Shown here one piece after another: positions 42,491-51,963 of a stretch of 64,000 nucleotides of DNA (its first letter is position 1; each line of letters begins with the position of its first letter). The DNA lies in the NCBI RefSeq assembly GCF_027247405.1, contig NZ_CP097463.1, forward strand, positions 1,550,001 through 1,614,000, read 5' to 3'. The notes under the pieces are model-generated. The model did no database searches. It was not told where the DNA came from and saw only the letters and a list, made by a program, of their open reading frames with translations. Source of the stretch: Jatrophihabitans cynanchi. GTDB taxonomy: Bacteria; Actinomycetota; Actinomycetes; Mycobacteriales; Jatrophihabitantaceae. Made by a program: the position numbers and the translations under genes.

Positions 42491-45256
42491 TCAGCCCAGC
42501 CAGCCCTCGTCGAACAGCCGCCGGACGACCCGCTCGCCCGCCTTGCCGTCGTCGAAAGGGGTGAACCTGGCCTGCCACGCCAGGTACCGGTCGGCGTCGA
42601 TCGCGCCTGCCAGGACCGCGGCACGCAGGTCGGGACCCGTGGTCACGACCGGACCGGGCGCATCGGCCAGCAGGTCGAAGTAGAAGCCGCGCAGCACGTC
42701 GCCGTAATGCGCGATGTCCGGCGTGTAGAAGACCATCGGCTTGCCGGTGGCGGCGAAGTCGAACATCACCGACGAGTAGTCGGTCACGAGCAGGTCGGCG
42801 GCCAGCATCAGGTCGGCGACGTCCGGATAGCTGGTGACGTCGATCAACCGGTCGGCCTGCAGGTCCTGCCCGAACGCGAGGGTGCGCGAGTGGCCGCGCA
42901 CGAGAAGCACGTGGTCGGACGGCAATCGGGAGGCGAACGCCGCCAGGTCGAGGTAGTCGACCATCTCGTCGCGGTCGTCGCGCCATGTGGGCGCGTACAG
43001 CACCGCGCGGGCACCGGACGGAACGCCGATCACCGCACGCACCCCGGCCGCGCGCGCCGGTTCGGCGAAGACGTCGTTGCGCGGGTACCCGGTCGTCCAG
43101 ATCGGGCCACCGAACGCGTAGGAGGTCCGGAAGATCTCGGCGCTGTAGTCGTTCTGCGCGAGCAGCGCGTCCCACCGCCTGCTCTGGCGCGAGATGGCGA
43201 AGCGGCGCCGTCTGCTCATGTCCGGACGGTCGCGGGCGAGCCTCTTGAGCATGGTGCCGTGCCAGGTCTGCAGCACGTGCTGGTGCGGCCGGCGGTGGAA
43301 GTACCAGCGCAGCCAGTCGTTCACGACCAGCACCCGAGCCGACGCGCGGACCCGCCACCACTCGGCGGTGCCCTCGATCAGCCGGATCGCGCCGGGCGGC
43401 ACGGCCACCGATCCATCGGCGACGCTCCAGTAGCGCACCACGTCGGGATGTTCGCGCGCGAGCACCCGATCGATGCCCAGCGGGTTGTCGCACGCCGCCC
43501 GCCCGTAGAAGCTCTCGAAGTAGACGGCGTTCTCCGGCCGCGGGCGGGCCCGGGCGTACGCCGGTGACGGGGGGCGTCGCGGCGCGGGCCCGCCCTCGCC
43601 CTCGGCGTACGGCGGCCCGATCCGCACCACGAGGCCGCCGTCCTCGGCGACTGCGCGGGCGCGGTAGAGCGGCTGCAGCGTCGCGACCGCATCGGCGGCG
43701 AGGTCGACGCGGGTGGTGGCGCGGGTGGTGGTCGGGCTGCTGGACTCGGCGGCGAGCAGCGTCAGCCGGTACTCGCCGGACGGCAGCGCCAGCCCGTCCG
43801 CGCCCCACCGGCTGACGAGCAGCGAGAACTCGGCCACCGTGCGCCCGGCGCTGACCTCGACCGTGGCGTCGATGCGTGAGCGTGGGCCGTCCAGCCGTAG
43901 CGCGTCGACCGGCCGGTCCAGCTCCAGGTGCAGACCGCCGGGTGTGAAGCGCAGCGCGGTGATCCGGGCCCGCTCGTGCCGTGCCGCCGCGGGCGCCGGC
44001 AGTTCGGTCCCGAGCCGGCGCAGGATCTCGGCGAGCACCCGGTCGGTCGCGTGCTCGTCGACGTGGTCGAAGTGCTCCTCGCGCAGCCACCGGGTGTGCG
44101 CGGCGATCGCCGCGGCGGTGGGCGAGGCGGCATCGGCGAGCGCGTCCAGCAGTTCGAGTACCTGCTCCCAGCTCACCACGTGCCGGCCCCCGCTGAACAT
44201 GCGGTACGGCTCGTAGAGCCCACGCGAGAGCGTGTACGTCTCCAGGTCCGGCGCGAGGAAGACGGTCGGCGAGTCCAGCAGTGCGAAGTCGAACGCGATC
44301 GAGGAGTAGTCGGTGACGATCACGTCGACGGCGGGCAGCACCGGGTTCACGTCGTTGATCGCGGCCGCGGTGAGCAGCAGCACCCGCGCCGAACGGGCCG
44401 GGCCGGCCGCGTAATCACCGTGCCCGAGCGGGTGCACGCGCACGATCAGCACGCTGTTCGTGCGCTCCAGCCACGCGGTGATCTGCTGCCAGGTCGCGGC
44501 GTCCGGTGCGGACGGGTCGTGCTCGCCGTCGCGCCAGGTCGGCGCGTACATCACGACGCGGGTGGCCGGCGGCAGGGCGCCGACTGCGCCTTCGAGCAGG
44601 TCGCGCGCGGCGGCGCGGCGGCCGGCGGGATCACCTGCGAGCAGCACGTCGTCGCGCGGATCGCCAGTGACCGCGATCCGCTCGCGCGGCACGCCGAACG
44701 CGCTGCTGATCCGGCTCACGATGCGCTCGGACGACACGGTGAACAGCTGGATCTGGCCGCCCGCCGCCCGGATGCCCCGGGCGAGCAGCGCGCGCACCAC
44801 CCGGCTGTTGCCGAGCACCGCGGAGCGAAGCGCGGCCGGCGAGTCGAGATGCAGCTTCTTGAGCGGGACGCCGTGCCAGAGCTGCACGACGAAGCCGCCG
44901 CGGACGCCGTAGCGGTTCACATCGCCCAGGCCGTGCGTCACCACCAGCACCCGGGCGCGCAGCGTCAACCAGAACCCACGCGCGCTGAGCTTGGCGACCG
45001 CGTCCAGCCCGAGCCGACGCGCGGTGTCCAGCTCGGGCGCCGTGGTGGCCAGCCACACCAGTCGCACGCGCGGGTCGAGGCGGGCGCGGGCCAGGCGCAG
45101 CAGCGGCAGCGCGCCCTCGCCGGGGCCGATGCCCGAGCCGAACACCCAGAGCGTGTCGGTGCGCGGCACCAGGAACGTCGCGATCGCGCCGAGCGCGTAG
45201 GCCGGTAGCCGACGCAGCGCGCGGGCGTTGCCGGTGCCGAACGTGAACGTCGCCAT
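42491..45256 (-). CDS. Double-domain CDP-glycerol:glycerophosphotransferase family protein
   Basis: 921 residues with two Glyphos_transf (TagB/TagF-like) units. The first (~60-420) has WHGVPLKKLHLDSPA, VMYAPTWRDGEHDP, VRVHPLGHGDYA and VIVTDYSSIAFDFALLDSPTVFL; the second (~600-921) repeats WHGTMLKRLARDRPD, LYAPTWRDDRDEMVDYLD, VRGHSRTLAFGQ and LLVTDYSSVMFDFAATGKPMVFY. A beta-rich linker (~440-570) joins them. These motifs are the active-site blocks of enzymes that polymerise polyol-phosphate chains. With ugd, GT2 and LCP genes nearby, a teichoic-acid-like or phosphopolyol glycopolymer is the best inference. Confidence 0.9.
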   Translation of the reverse strand: MATFTFGTGNARALRRLPAYALGAIATFLVPRTDTLWVFGSGIGPGEGALPLLRLARARLDPRVRLVWLATTAPELDTARRLGLDAVAKLSARGFWLTLRARVLVVTHGLGDVNRYGVRGGFVVQLWHGVPLKKLHLDSPAALRSAVLGNSRVVRALLARGIRAAGGQIQLFTVSSERIVSRISSAFGVPRERIAVTGDPRDDVLLAGDPAGRRAAARDLLEGAVGALPPATRVVMYAPTWRDGEHDPSAPDAATWQQITAWLERTNSVLIVRVHPLGHGDYAAGPARSARVLLLTAAAINDVNPVLPAVDVIVTDYSSIAFDFALLDSPTVFLAPDLETYTLSRGLYEPYRMFSGGRHVVSWEQVLELLDALADAASPTAAAIAAHTRWLREEHFDHVDEHATDRVLAEILRRLGTELPAPAAARHERARITALRFTPGGLHLELDRPVDALRLDGPRSRIDATVEVSAGRTVAEFSLLVSRWGADGLALPSGEYRLTLLAAESSSPTTTRATTRVDLAADAVATLQPLYRARAVAEDGGLVVRIGPPYAEGEGGPAPRRPPSPAYARARPRPENAVYFESFYGRAACDNPLGIDRVLAREHPDVVRYWSVADGSVAVPPGAIRLIEGTAEWWRVRASARVLVVNDWLRWYFHRRPHQHVLQTWHGTMLKRLARDRPDMSRRRRFAISRQSRRWDALLAQNDYSAEIFRTSYAFGGPIWTTGYPRNDVFAEPARAAGVRAVIGVPSGARAVLYAPTWRDDRDEMVDYLDLAAFASRLPSDHVLLVRGHSRTLAFGQDLQADRLIDVTSYPDVADLMLAADLLVTDYSSVMFDFAATGKPMVFYTPDIAHYGDVLRGFYFDLLADAPGPVVTTGPDLRAAVLAGAIDADRYLAWQARFTPFDDGKAGERVVRRLFDEGWLG

Positions 45257-45266
45257 CGCGTCCTGG

Positions 45267-45779
45267 TCAGCCCGCCGTGCCGGGGGCGAGTCGTTCCTGC
45301 AACGCGACGTCCTTCGCCCGGGCCGAATCGGCGAGGGCCCGCTGGAACGCGAGCATCCGGTCCGTCAGGGCCGGGTCGGCCGCGGCGAGGATGCGGACGG
45401 CGAGCAGGCCGGCGTTGCGCGCGCCGCCGACGGACACCGTGGCCACCGGCACCCCGGCCGGCATCTGCACGATCGAGAGCAGCGAGTCCAGGCCGTCCAG
45501 GTACTTCAGCGGCACCGGCACGCCGATGACGGGCAGCGGGGTGAGCGCGGCGACCATGCCGGGCAGGTGCGCGGCGCCGCCGGCGCCGGCGATGATCACC
45601 TTCAGCCCGCGACCGGCGGCCTCCTGCGCGTAGGACGCCATACCGAGCGGGGTGCGGTGCGCGGAGACGACACGGACCTCGTGCGCGACGTCGAACTCGG
45701 CCAGTGCCTCGGCCGCGGCGCCCATGACCGACCAGTCCGAGTCCGAGCCCATGATCACTGCTGCTAACGGATCGCTCAT
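45267..45779 (-). CDS. purE: N5-carboxyaminoimidazole ribonucleotide mutase
   Basis: 170 residues; ATG overlaps the purK stop by 4 bp. Class I Pur[40 protein letters not shown] (catalytic His), [28 protein letters not shown] and [34 protein letters not shown]. Converts N5-CAIR to CAIR in purine synthesis; in the actinobacterial order after purK. Confidence 0.97.
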   Translation of the reverse strand: MSDPLAAVIMGSDSDWSVMGAAAEALAEFDVAHEVRVVSAHRTPLGMASYAQEAAGRGLKVIIAGAGGAAHLPGMVAALTPLPVIGVPVPLKYLDGLDSLLSIVQMPAGVPVATVSVGGARNAGLLAVRILAAADPALTDRMLAFQRALADSARAKDVALQERLAPGTAG

Positions 45780-46951
45780 CGCTGTGGTTCTCCGTTCATC
45801 AGGTAGTGCGCCGCAGCGGTAGCGCGGGCACGCACCTCGGCGAGATCGGTGCCGAGTGCCGTCACGTGGCCCACCTTGCGTCCGGGACGAAACCCCTTGC
45901 CGTACAGGTGAAGCTTCACGTCCGGCCAGTTCGCCATGAAGTGGTGCACCCGCTCGTCGATGCCCTTCGGCTCGACGTCGTCCGGTCCGGCGAGCAGGTT
46001 CGCCATCACCACCACCGGCGCGGTGAGCGTCGTGATGCCCAGCGGGTAGTCGAGCACGGCGCGCAGGTGCTGCTCGAACTGCGAGGTGCGCGCGCCCTCG
46101 ATCGTCCAGTGCGCCGAGTTGTGCGGGCGCATCGCCAGCTCGTTCACCAGCAACCGCCCGTCGGTGGTCTCGAACAGCTCGACGGCGAGCACACCGGTGA
46201 CACCGAGTTCGGCCGCGAGCCGCAGCGCGATGCCCTGCGCCTCGTCGGCACGCTCGTCGGACAGGTCCGGGGCGGGGGCGATCACCTCGACGCAGATCCC
46301 GTCGCGCTGCACGGTCTCGACCACCGGCCACACCGCGCCCTGCCCGAACGGCGAGCGCGCGACGTCGGCGGCGAGCTCGCGCCTGATCGGCACCAACTCC
46401 TCGGCCAGCAACGGGGTACCGGACGCGAGCAGCTCGGCCGCGGCAAGCGCGTGCGCGACCACCCAGACACCCTTGCCGTCGTAGCCGCCCCGGGTCGCCT
46501 TGAGCACGATCGGCCAGCCGACGCGGGTGGCGAACTCGTCCAGCGCCGTGGCGGGATCGTCGGCCGCGTCGAGATCGACCCAGCTGGGACAGGCGATTCC
46601 CAGCTCGCCCAGCCGGCGCCGCATCGCCGCCTTGTCCTGCGCGAAGTGCAACGCCTCGGCCGTGGGGTGGACGGTGACCCCGGCTGCGGCCAGCGCGACG
46701 ATGTGCTCGTTGGGGACGTGCTCGTGATCCCACGTCACCACGTCACAGCCGACGGCGAACGCCTGCAGGTCGGCCAGCTCGTGGTAATCGCCCACGACCA
46801 CGTCGTGGGCGACGAGCGCCGCACCGTCGTCCGCCGAGTCGGCCAGCACGCGCAGCGACTGGCCCAGCGCGATCGCCGCCTGATGGGTCATCCGGGAAAG
46901 CTGCCCGGCCCCGACCATGCCGACTACGGGCAGTCCGGTGCGGGCGTCCAC
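45776..46951 (-). CDS. purK: 5-(carboxyamino)imidazole ribonucleotide synthase
   Basis: 391 residues from a GTG preceded seven bases upstream by TAGGCT. ATP-grasp enzyme: [86 protein letters not shown] (ATP-binding), [53 protein letters not shown]. Carboxylates AIR with ATP and bicarbonate to N5-CAIR, the substrate of the coupled purE. Divergent from gtrA. Confidence 0.97.
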   Translation of the reverse strand: MDARTGLPVVGMVGAGQLSRMTHQAAIALGQSLRVLADSADDGAALVAHDVVVGDYHELADLQAFAVGCDVVTWDHEHVPNEHIVALAAAGVTVHPTAEALHFAQDKAAMRRRLGELGIACPSWVDLDAADDPATALDEFATRVGWPIVLKATRGGYDGKGVWVVAHALAAAELLASGTPLLAEELVPIRRELAADVARSPFGQGAVWPVVETVQRDGICVEVIAPAPDLSDERADEAQGIALRLAAELGVTGVLAVELFETTDGRLLVNELAMRPHNSAHWTIEGARTSQFEQHLRAVLDYPLGITTLTAPVVVMANLLAGPDDVEPKGIDERVHHFMANWPDVKLHLYGKGFRPGRKVGHVTALGTDLAEVRARATAAAHYLMNGEPQR

Positions 46952-46958
46952 GCGATGC

Positions 46959-46964
46959 AGCCTA
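46959..46964 (-). promoter_or_regulatory. -10-like TAGGCT before purK
   Basis: On the minus strand TAGGCT is followed by seven bases and GTG. Confidence 0.5.
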
Positions 46965-47042
46965 ACGGTCCCGCTGCGGGGCCGGCCGGGCGGCAGTCAC
47001 AGCAAAACACGCGGTCCCTGCCGCGTAGGCTCTGCCCTCATC

Positions 47043-47537
47043 ATGTCGACCACTTCCGGCCGCGCCGGCCTGAGCGCGTACCTGCGCAAGTCGTGGCGCA
47101 TCCTGCTGAAGGAGATCGCCGCGTTCGGGGCGGTCGGCCTGGTCTCGCTGGTGATCGACCTGGGGCTGTACAACCTGCTCGCGCCGCACGGCTGGCTCAA
47201 GGCCAAGTTCGTGTCGACGATCGTCGCGACCGCCTTCGCCTACTTCGGCAACCGGAACCTGTCCTTCTCGCACCGGGCGCGCACCAGCATCGGCCGGGAG
47301 AGCTCGTTCTTCGTCGGCATCAACCTGATCGTGCTACTCGTCTCCGAACTGGTGCTCGCGCTGTTCGCCTACCCGCTCGGGCAGCGCGACGACCACGTCG
47401 TCATGAACGCGGTCAACCTGGTCACCATCGGGCTGGGCACGGTGTTCCGGTTCTGGTCCTACAAGCGGTTCGTGTTCTTGCACCCGGACCGCGTGCACGC
47501 GCGCGACGTCGACCTGGACGCCGAGCTCGCCGAGTAG
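47043..47537 (+). CDS. GtrA-family membrane protein
   Basis: 164 residues from the ATG at 47043. Four predicted helices (IAAFGAVGLVSLVIDLGLYNLLAPHG; FVSTIVATAFAYFGNRNLSFSH; SFFVGINLIVLLVSELVLALFAYPLG; VVMNAVNLVTIGLGTVFRFWSYKRFVF) matching GtrA, which flips or supports transfer of lipid-linked sugars. It is divergent from purK as in mycobacteria (Rv3277). Probably supplies sugar to envelope polymers. Start upstream of ATG not needed. Confidence 0.9.
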   Translation: MSTTSGRAGLSAYLRKSWRILLKEIAAFGAVGLVSLVIDLGLYNLLAPHGWLKAKFVSTIVATAFAYFGNRNLSFSHRARTSIGRESSFFVGINLIVLLVSELVLALFAYPLGQRDDHVVMNAVNLVTIGLGTVFRFWSYKRFVFLHPDRVHARDVDLDAELAE

Positions 47538-47544
47538 ATCGGCG

Positions 47545-48024
47545 TCAGTCGCCGCCGCCGATGTCGGTGTCGTACGCCTCGAAGATCAGGTCGGCGCCCT
47601 GCTGGCGATGGCGGATCAGCTGGGTGAGCAGGGCGGTCGCCTGTTCGCGCACGCCGGCCACGTCACCGATGGTCACCGGCGGCTCGGTGGCGCTCACCAG
47701 CTCGGCGAGCGCGTCGGCGATCCGGTGATGCTCGGCGGTCAGCGCGTCGACGGCGTTCGTCAGCCGCAGGTCGCCGGCCAGGATCGCCTGGTGCAGCCCG
47801 TCCGGCCCCTCGGTCACCTCGATGTGCTCGCGGAAGTCGTCGGCCAGTTCGACCAGGACGCTGCGCACCCGCTCGCCCCAGATCAGCGGACGGCCGACGG
47901 CGGGTGAGGCGAGCGCGTGCTCCAGCGCGCTGAGCGATTCGCGCAACTCGGCGCGGCGCTCCCGGACGGCGGCGAGCTCGGCGATGTGGGACCTGGCGGT
48001 TGATGATGCGGCGGTGGGGTCCAT
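47545..48024 (-). CDS. Hemerythrin-like HHE domain protein
   Basis: 159 residues from the ATG at 48024; a GTG at 48087 gives a longer form (180 residues). Alpha-helical with His and Glu at iron-binding spacings: FREHIEVTEGPDGLHQAIL, LTAEHHRIADALAEL and LIRHRQQGADLIFEAYDTDIGG, which ends like many HHE proteins. It may bind di-iron and sense oxygen or nitric oxide, but metal residues are only inferred from spacing. Convergent with gtrA. Confidence 0.6.
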   Translation of the reverse strand: MDPTAASSTARSHIAELAAVRERRAELRESLSALEHALASPAVGRPLIWGERVRSVLVELADDFREHIEVTEGPDGLHQAILAGDLRLTNAVDALTAEHHRIADALAELVSATEPPVTIGDVAGVREQATALLTQLIRHRQQGADLIFEAYDTDIGGGD

Positions 48025-48179
48025 CGGGGGGCCTGCCTTCCGATCGGGTCCTGGTCCATGCTGCTTCACCGCGCGCCGCACGTCCACCGCGATTGCCGAA
48101 CTCCGCGGTGTACGGCGTGTTGGCGCTGGGCGTGCTGGTCGCTACCGTGTCAGTTGCCAGGCCGGCCGGATTGACTTCG

Positions 48180-48195
48180 TCGAACGGTTGTTCGA
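48180..48195 (+). promoter_or_regulatory. LexA (SOS) box TCGAACGGTTGTTCGA, imuA'-imuB promoter
   Basis: Perfect match to the mycobacterial/actinobacterial SOS consensus TCGAAC-N4-GTTCGA, 10 bp upstream of the GTG of imuA' and overlapping the -10 region. LexA bound here would block the promoter; DNA damage would relieve it. Confidence 0.93.
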
Positions 48196-48201
48196 TAGTT
48201 A
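48196..48201 (+). promoter_or_regulatory. -10-like TAGTTA directly after the SOS box
   Basis: TAGTTA directly follows the SOS box and ends four bases before the GTG, so the operator abuts the promoter core. Confidence 0.4.
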
Positions 48202-48205
48202 AGCC

Positions 48206-48862
48206 GTGCTCGAGGTGGCGATCCGCAAGGCCGATGGCGAGGTGGCCATCGACCTCGGCGGCCGTGCTGCTCCCCCGTTGCCGGTCGATCCCGCGCTGGG
48301 CTCGTTGCTGCCCGGCGGGCTGCGCCGCGGCAGCACGGTCGCGGTGGGCGGGTCGATCTCGCTGCTGCTGGCGCTGCTGGGCACCGCCTCGGCCGGCGGC
48401 GCGTGGTGCGCCCTGGTCGGCTTCCCGCACATCAGCGCCGAGGCGGCGCGCGAGTACGGGGTCGAGCTGTCCCGGCTGGCGGTCGTGCCGGCTCCCGGCG
48501 AGAGCTGGACGACCGCGGTCGGGGCACTGCTCGATGCTGTGGACGTGGTGGCGGCCCGGCCGCCGCGCCGGCTGGCACCCGGCGACGTGCGCCGGCTGGC
48601 CGCACGGGTGCGGGCGCGCGACGCGGTGCTCGTCCCGTTCGGCGACTGGCCGTCCGCCGACATGCGGCTGTCGGCCGAAGCGGGGCCGTGGAGCGGGATC
48701 GGCGCCGGCCACGGCCGGCTGCGCGCGCGGCGGGTGAGCGTCACCGCCACCGGCCGCGGGCAGGCCGCCCGCCCGCGCAGTGCCGAGCTGTGGCTGCCGT
48801 CGGATGCCGGCGGCGTCCGCCCGCACGAGCCGCTGGCTCCGGTCGTCGAGCTGGCCGGCTGA
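48206..48862 (+). CDS. imuA': ImuA'-like protein, SOS mutagenesis
   Basis: 218 residues from a GTG. Divergent RecA-like ImuA' proteins share LGSLLPGGLRRGSTVAVGG near the N-terminus (residues ~30-50, a degenerate P-loop without the Lys/Thr of Walker A) and LRARRVSVTATGRGQAARPRSAELWLPSD near the end. It works with ImuB and DnaE2 in damage-induced translesion synthesis. Thirteen bp before imuB, same operon, behind a consensus SOS box. Confidence 0.85.
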   Translation: MLEVAIRKADGEVAIDLGGRAAPPLPVDPALGSLLPGGLRRGSTVAVGGSISLLLALLGTASAGGAWCALVGFPHISAEAAREYGVELSRLAVVPAPGESWTTAVGALLDAVDVVAARPPRRLAPGDVRRLAARVRARDAVLVPFGDWPSADMRLSAEAGPWSGIGAGHGRLRARRVSVTATGRGQAARPRSAELWLPSDAGGVRPHEPLAPVVELAG

Positions 48863-48875
48863 TGAGGTGCCGCGC

Positions 48876-50438
48876 ATGAGGACGGCGGCGGTGTGGTGTC
48901 CGGACTGGCCGGTGACCACGGCGCGGGTGGACGCCGGCGCCCCGGCCGAGGCGCCGGTCGCGGTGCTGGTCGGCAACCACGTGCTGGCCTGCTCGCACGC
49001 CGCGCGCGAGTCCGGGGTGCGCCGCGGGCAGCGCCGCCGCGAGGCCCAGTCGCGCTGCCCCGACCTGCTGGTGCTGGCGCGCAACGAGGCCGCCGAGGCG
49101 CGCGCGTTCGAGCCGGTGGTCGCTGCGCTGGAGTCGATCGCGCCCGGCGTCGAGATCACCCGGCCGGGCCTGGCCGCGATCGGCATGCGCGGCCCGACCC
49201 GCTACTTCGGCGGCGAGACCGGGGTGCTGCACGCGCTGGCCCGTGCGGTCGGTGACCTGCCCGTCGTCACCCGGGCCGGACACCGCGCCGAGGGTGGCGT
49301 GGACCTGCTGATCGGCGTGGCCGACGGCGCGTTCGCCGCCGAGCAGGCCGCCCGGCGTGGGGTGATCGTCGAGCCCGGCGAATCGTCCGCGTTCCTGGCC
49401 ACCCTGCCGGTCGAGACGCTCGAGGCGCCGGCACTGGTCGACCTGCTCCGCCGGCTCGGCCTGCTCACCCTGGGCGCGTTCGCCGCGCTGCCGTCGCGCG
49501 ACGTGCTGGCCCGCTTCGGCCCGGACGGCGCGTGGGCGCACCGGCAGGCGGGCGGCCGCGACGACCGTCCGGTTGCCGGCCGCCGGCCGCCGGTCGAGTT
49601 CGCCGTGACGCTCGAACTGGAACCGGCACTCGATCGCGTCGACTCGATCGCGTTCTCCGCACGCGGGGTGGCCGAGCAGTTCGTCACCGACCTCGCCGCG
49701 CACGGGCTGGCCTGCACCTGCCTGGAACTGCAGGCGGCCAGCGCCAACGGCGAGGAGACGGTGCGGCGCTGGCGGCATGCGGGCGTGCTGGGCACCAGTG
49801 ACGTCCTGGACCGGGTGCGCTGGCAGCTCGAGGGCTGGCTGTCCGGGCCCGGGCGTCCCACCGCAGGGGTCGTGCGGCTGCGGCTGGTCCCGATCGAGGT
49901 GGTGCCGACCGGGGCGCACCAGCAGTCGCTGTGGGGCGGCGCCGGCGAGCAGGACGAGCGCGCCCGTCGCGCCCTGGCCCGGGTGCAGACGCTGCTCGGG
50001 CACGGTTCGGTGCTCACCCCGGTGCTCGACGGCGGACGCGAGCCGGCGCAGCGCAGCCGGCTGGTGCCGTGGGGGGACGAGCCGACGCCGGTGCGGTCAC
50101 CGCAGCAGCCGTGGCCGGGACAGTTGCCCGCGCCTGCGCCGTCCGTGCTGCTCGACCCGCCACGTCCGGCGCAGCTGCTCGACGACAGCGGGCAGGCCGT
50201 GGTCGTCACCGACCGCGGCGCGGTCCCGCGGCCACCGGCCCGGTTCGCCGTCGGCGACGAGCGGCCGGTCGTGATCACCTCATGGGCCGGGCCGTGGCCG
50301 GTGGACGAGCGCTGGTGGAGCGATGGTGGTGCTCGGCACGTGGTGCGCTGCCAGATCGTCGACGTCCGCGGCCGTGCCTTCCTGGTCAGCGGCACGATGC
50401 CCGCCGGGTCGTGGCAGGTGGAGGCGATCTACGACTGA
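48876..50438 (+). CDS. imuB: ImuB, catalytically inactive Y-family polymerase-like mutasome hub
   Basis: 520 residues from the ATG at 48876. Y-family (UmuC/DinB) fold without the metal-binding acidic residues: the N-terminal strand reads AVWCPDWPVTTARV in place of a catalytic DxxxF, and the SxE motif is missing from the palm. A C-terminal clamp-binding motif QQSLWG (about residue 350) and a C-terminal domain ending SGTMPAGSWQVEAIYD are seen. ImuB bridges the sliding clamp, ImuA' and DnaE2. SOS-controlled with imuA'. Confidence 0.9.
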   Translation: MRTAAVWCPDWPVTTARVDAGAPAEAPVAVLVGNHVLACSHAARESGVRRGQRRREAQSRCPDLLVLARNEAAEARAFEPVVAALESIAPGVEITRPGLAAIGMRGPTRYFGGETGVLHALARAVGDLPVVTRAGHRAEGGVDLLIGVADGAFAAEQAARRGVIVEPGESSAFLATLPVETLEAPALVDLLRRLGLLTLGAFAALPSRDVLARFGPDGAWAHRQAGGRDDRPVAGRRPPVEFAVTLELEPALDRVDSIAFSARGVAEQFVTDLAAHGLACTCLELQAASANGEETVRRWRHAGVLGTSDVLDRVRWQLEGWLSGPGRPTAGVVRLRLVPIEVVPTGAHQQSLWGGAGEQDERARRALARVQTLLGHGSVLTPVLDGGREPAQRSRLVPWGDEPTPVRSPQQPWPGQLPAPAPSVLLDPPRPAQLLDDSGQAVVVTDRGAVPRPPARFAVGDERPVVITSWAGPWPVDERWWSDGGARHVVRCQIVDVRGRAFLVSGTMPAGSWQVEAIYD

Positions 50439-50458
50439 GCGTTCTGCCGTCCGTTCCG

Positions 50459-50464
50459 TAGAGT
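50459..50464 (+). promoter_or_regulatory. -10-like TAGAGT before lipoprotein gene
   Basis: TAGAGT, six bases, ATG. Confidence 0.4.
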
Positions 50465-50470
50465 CGAACC

Positions 50471-51283
50471 ATGATCGGAACCCACCGCGTACGAACCGTT
50501 GCCGCACTCGCCCTGGCGGCCGGCGCCGCCTGCGCCCTGGCCGCGTGCAGCAGCACCACCGACGGCTCGCCGGCCGGTGGCACATCGACGGCGCCCACGA
50601 CCGGGAGCTCGACACCGGAGCCGACGTTCACCTCGACCGCGGCAGCGCCCACGACCGCGATCACCACGGCCGCGCCGACGACCGGCGGACCGAGCACCCC
50701 GCCCAGCGAAGCGGCGCTCAGAGCGATGGTGTTGCAGCAGACGGACCTGCCCAGCGGCTGGACCGCAACGGCGTACCAGCCCGACCCGACGGATGCGAAG
50801 AACAAGGCGCAGTTCGCGCAGTGCACCAGTCACCGCAACACCGAGTCGGACAAGGTGAGCGAGGTGCACTCGGACGACTACAACTCCGGCCCGTCACAGC
50901 TCTCCTCGCAGGCGACCAGTTACTCCTCCGCGGATGCGATAGCCGAGGACACCGCGGCGATGCAGAGCCCGAAGGCGACGAGTTGCTACGAGCAGTTGGC
51001 GAAGACCGAGATCCCGGCCAGCCTGCCCACCGGCATGAAGGTCGATCGCCTGACGGTGAAGATCAGCAAGCCGGCCGCCGGCGACCCGAGCAACGTCATC
51101 GCCTGGGGCGATGCCACCGTCGTGGTGTCCCAGGACGGGAAGCAGACGACCGTCTACACCGCGGCCGCCTTCATCGTCGGCCCGCTCGTCGAGGCAGAGG
51201 TCGACTTCACCAACGTGGGCTCGCCGATCCCGGCATCGGTGCGGCAGCAGCTCGCCACGATCGTCGCCGCCCGCGTCGGCTGA
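50471..51283 (+). CDS. Lipoprotein with sensor-like C-terminal domain
   Basis: 270 residues. Signal VRTVAALALAAGAACALAAC with lipobox LAAC (Cys near residue 26), then a ~50-residue Ser/Thr/Pro linker (TSTAPTTGSSTPEPTFTST...), then a ~190-residue domain with two cysteines (QCTSHRN and SCYEQLAK) that probably form a disulfide, followed by MKVDRLTVKISKPAAGDPSNVIAWGDATVVVSQDGKQ. It belongs to a large group of mycolata-like lipoproteins of unknown function. Not obviously linked to imuB. Confidence 0.8.
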   Translation: MIGTHRVRTVAALALAAGAACALAACSSTTDGSPAGGTSTAPTTGSSTPEPTFTSTAAAPTTAITTAAPTTGGPSTPPSEAALRAMVLQQTDLPSGWTATAYQPDPTDAKNKAQFAQCTSHRNTESDKVSEVHSDDYNSGPSQLSSQATSYSSADAIAEDTAAMQSPKATSCYEQLAKTEIPASLPTGMKVDRLTVKISKPAAGDPSNVIAWGDATVVVSQDGKQTTVYTAAAFIVGPLVEAEVDFTNVGSPIPASVRQQLATIVAARVG

Positions 51284-51397
51284 TCGCTGCTGCGACACGT
51301 TCTTAGTTCTCGTTCCGGCGGCGGTCGTTCGGACGATTGTCGTGGCACGACGACAACGACGCGTTCGGCGCGTCCGGCCGGCGTTGCGCCGACCCGC

Positions 51398-51403
51398 TAC
51401 CGT
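51398..51403 (+). promoter_or_regulatory. -10-like TACCGT before flavoprotein gene
   Basis: TACCGT, six bases, ATG. Confidence 0.4.
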
Positions 51404-51409
51404 GCAGCC

Positions 51410-51886
51410 ATGACCTCGCAGCCGGCCAGCAAGGTGCTGCTCGTGGTTCACCACACGACCTCGCCTGCGCTGCAGCAGCTGCTCGAAGCGGCACTGGACG
51501 GGGCACGGGCCGACGGCATCGAGGGTGTCGAGGTACGGGTCCGTCCGGCGCTCGGCACCTCGGTCGTGGACGTGCTCGAGGCGGACGGTTTCGTGCTCGG
51601 GACGCCGGCCAACATCGGTTACATGAGCGGGGCCCTCAAGGCCTTCTTCGACCTGGTGTACTACCCCACGCTCACGGCGAAATCCGGCGCACCGTACGGC
51701 CTGTACGTGCACGGCAACAGCGACACCGCGGGCGCCGTGCGCGCGGTCGAGTCGATCACCAAGGGCCTGGGTTGGGAGCGGGTGCACGAGCCGGTCACCG
51801 TCATCGGCGGTGCGACCGAACAGGCGTCCGAGGCCGTGTGGGAACTCGCTGCGACGGTGGCCGCACGGCTCGCCGGCTCGGGCTGA
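51410..51886 (+). CDS. Flavodoxin-like NAD(P)H-dependent FMN reductase
   Basis: 158 residues. Flavodoxin-like fold: VLLVVHHTTSPALQQLLEAALDGARADG (phosphate-binding loop with Ser/Thr), VLGTPANIGYMSGALKAFFDLVYYP, and PYGLYVHGNSDTAGAVRAVESITKGLGW. Similar to WrbA/NADPH:FMN oxidoreductases of unknown electron acceptor. Cytoplasmic. Confidence 0.88.
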   Translation: MTSQPASKVLLVVHHTTSPALQQLLEAALDGARADGIEGVEVRVRPALGTSVVDVLEADGFVLGTPANIGYMSGALKAFFDLVYYPTLTAKSGAPYGLYVHGNSDTAGAVRAVESITKGLGWERVHEPVTVIGGATEQASEAVWELAATVAARLAGSG

Positions 51887-51951
51887 ACCGACCGGCCGGA
51901 GGTGCTGCACGGCCGACTCGCGGACTCGCGTGCGGCGGCCCGTCCCGCGCG

Positions 51952-51957
51952 TAATCT
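51952..51957 (+). promoter_or_regulatory. -10-like TAATCT before HD-GYP/LuxR gene
   Basis: TAATCT, six bases, ATG. Confidence 0.45.
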
Positions 51958-51963
51958 GCCAAG

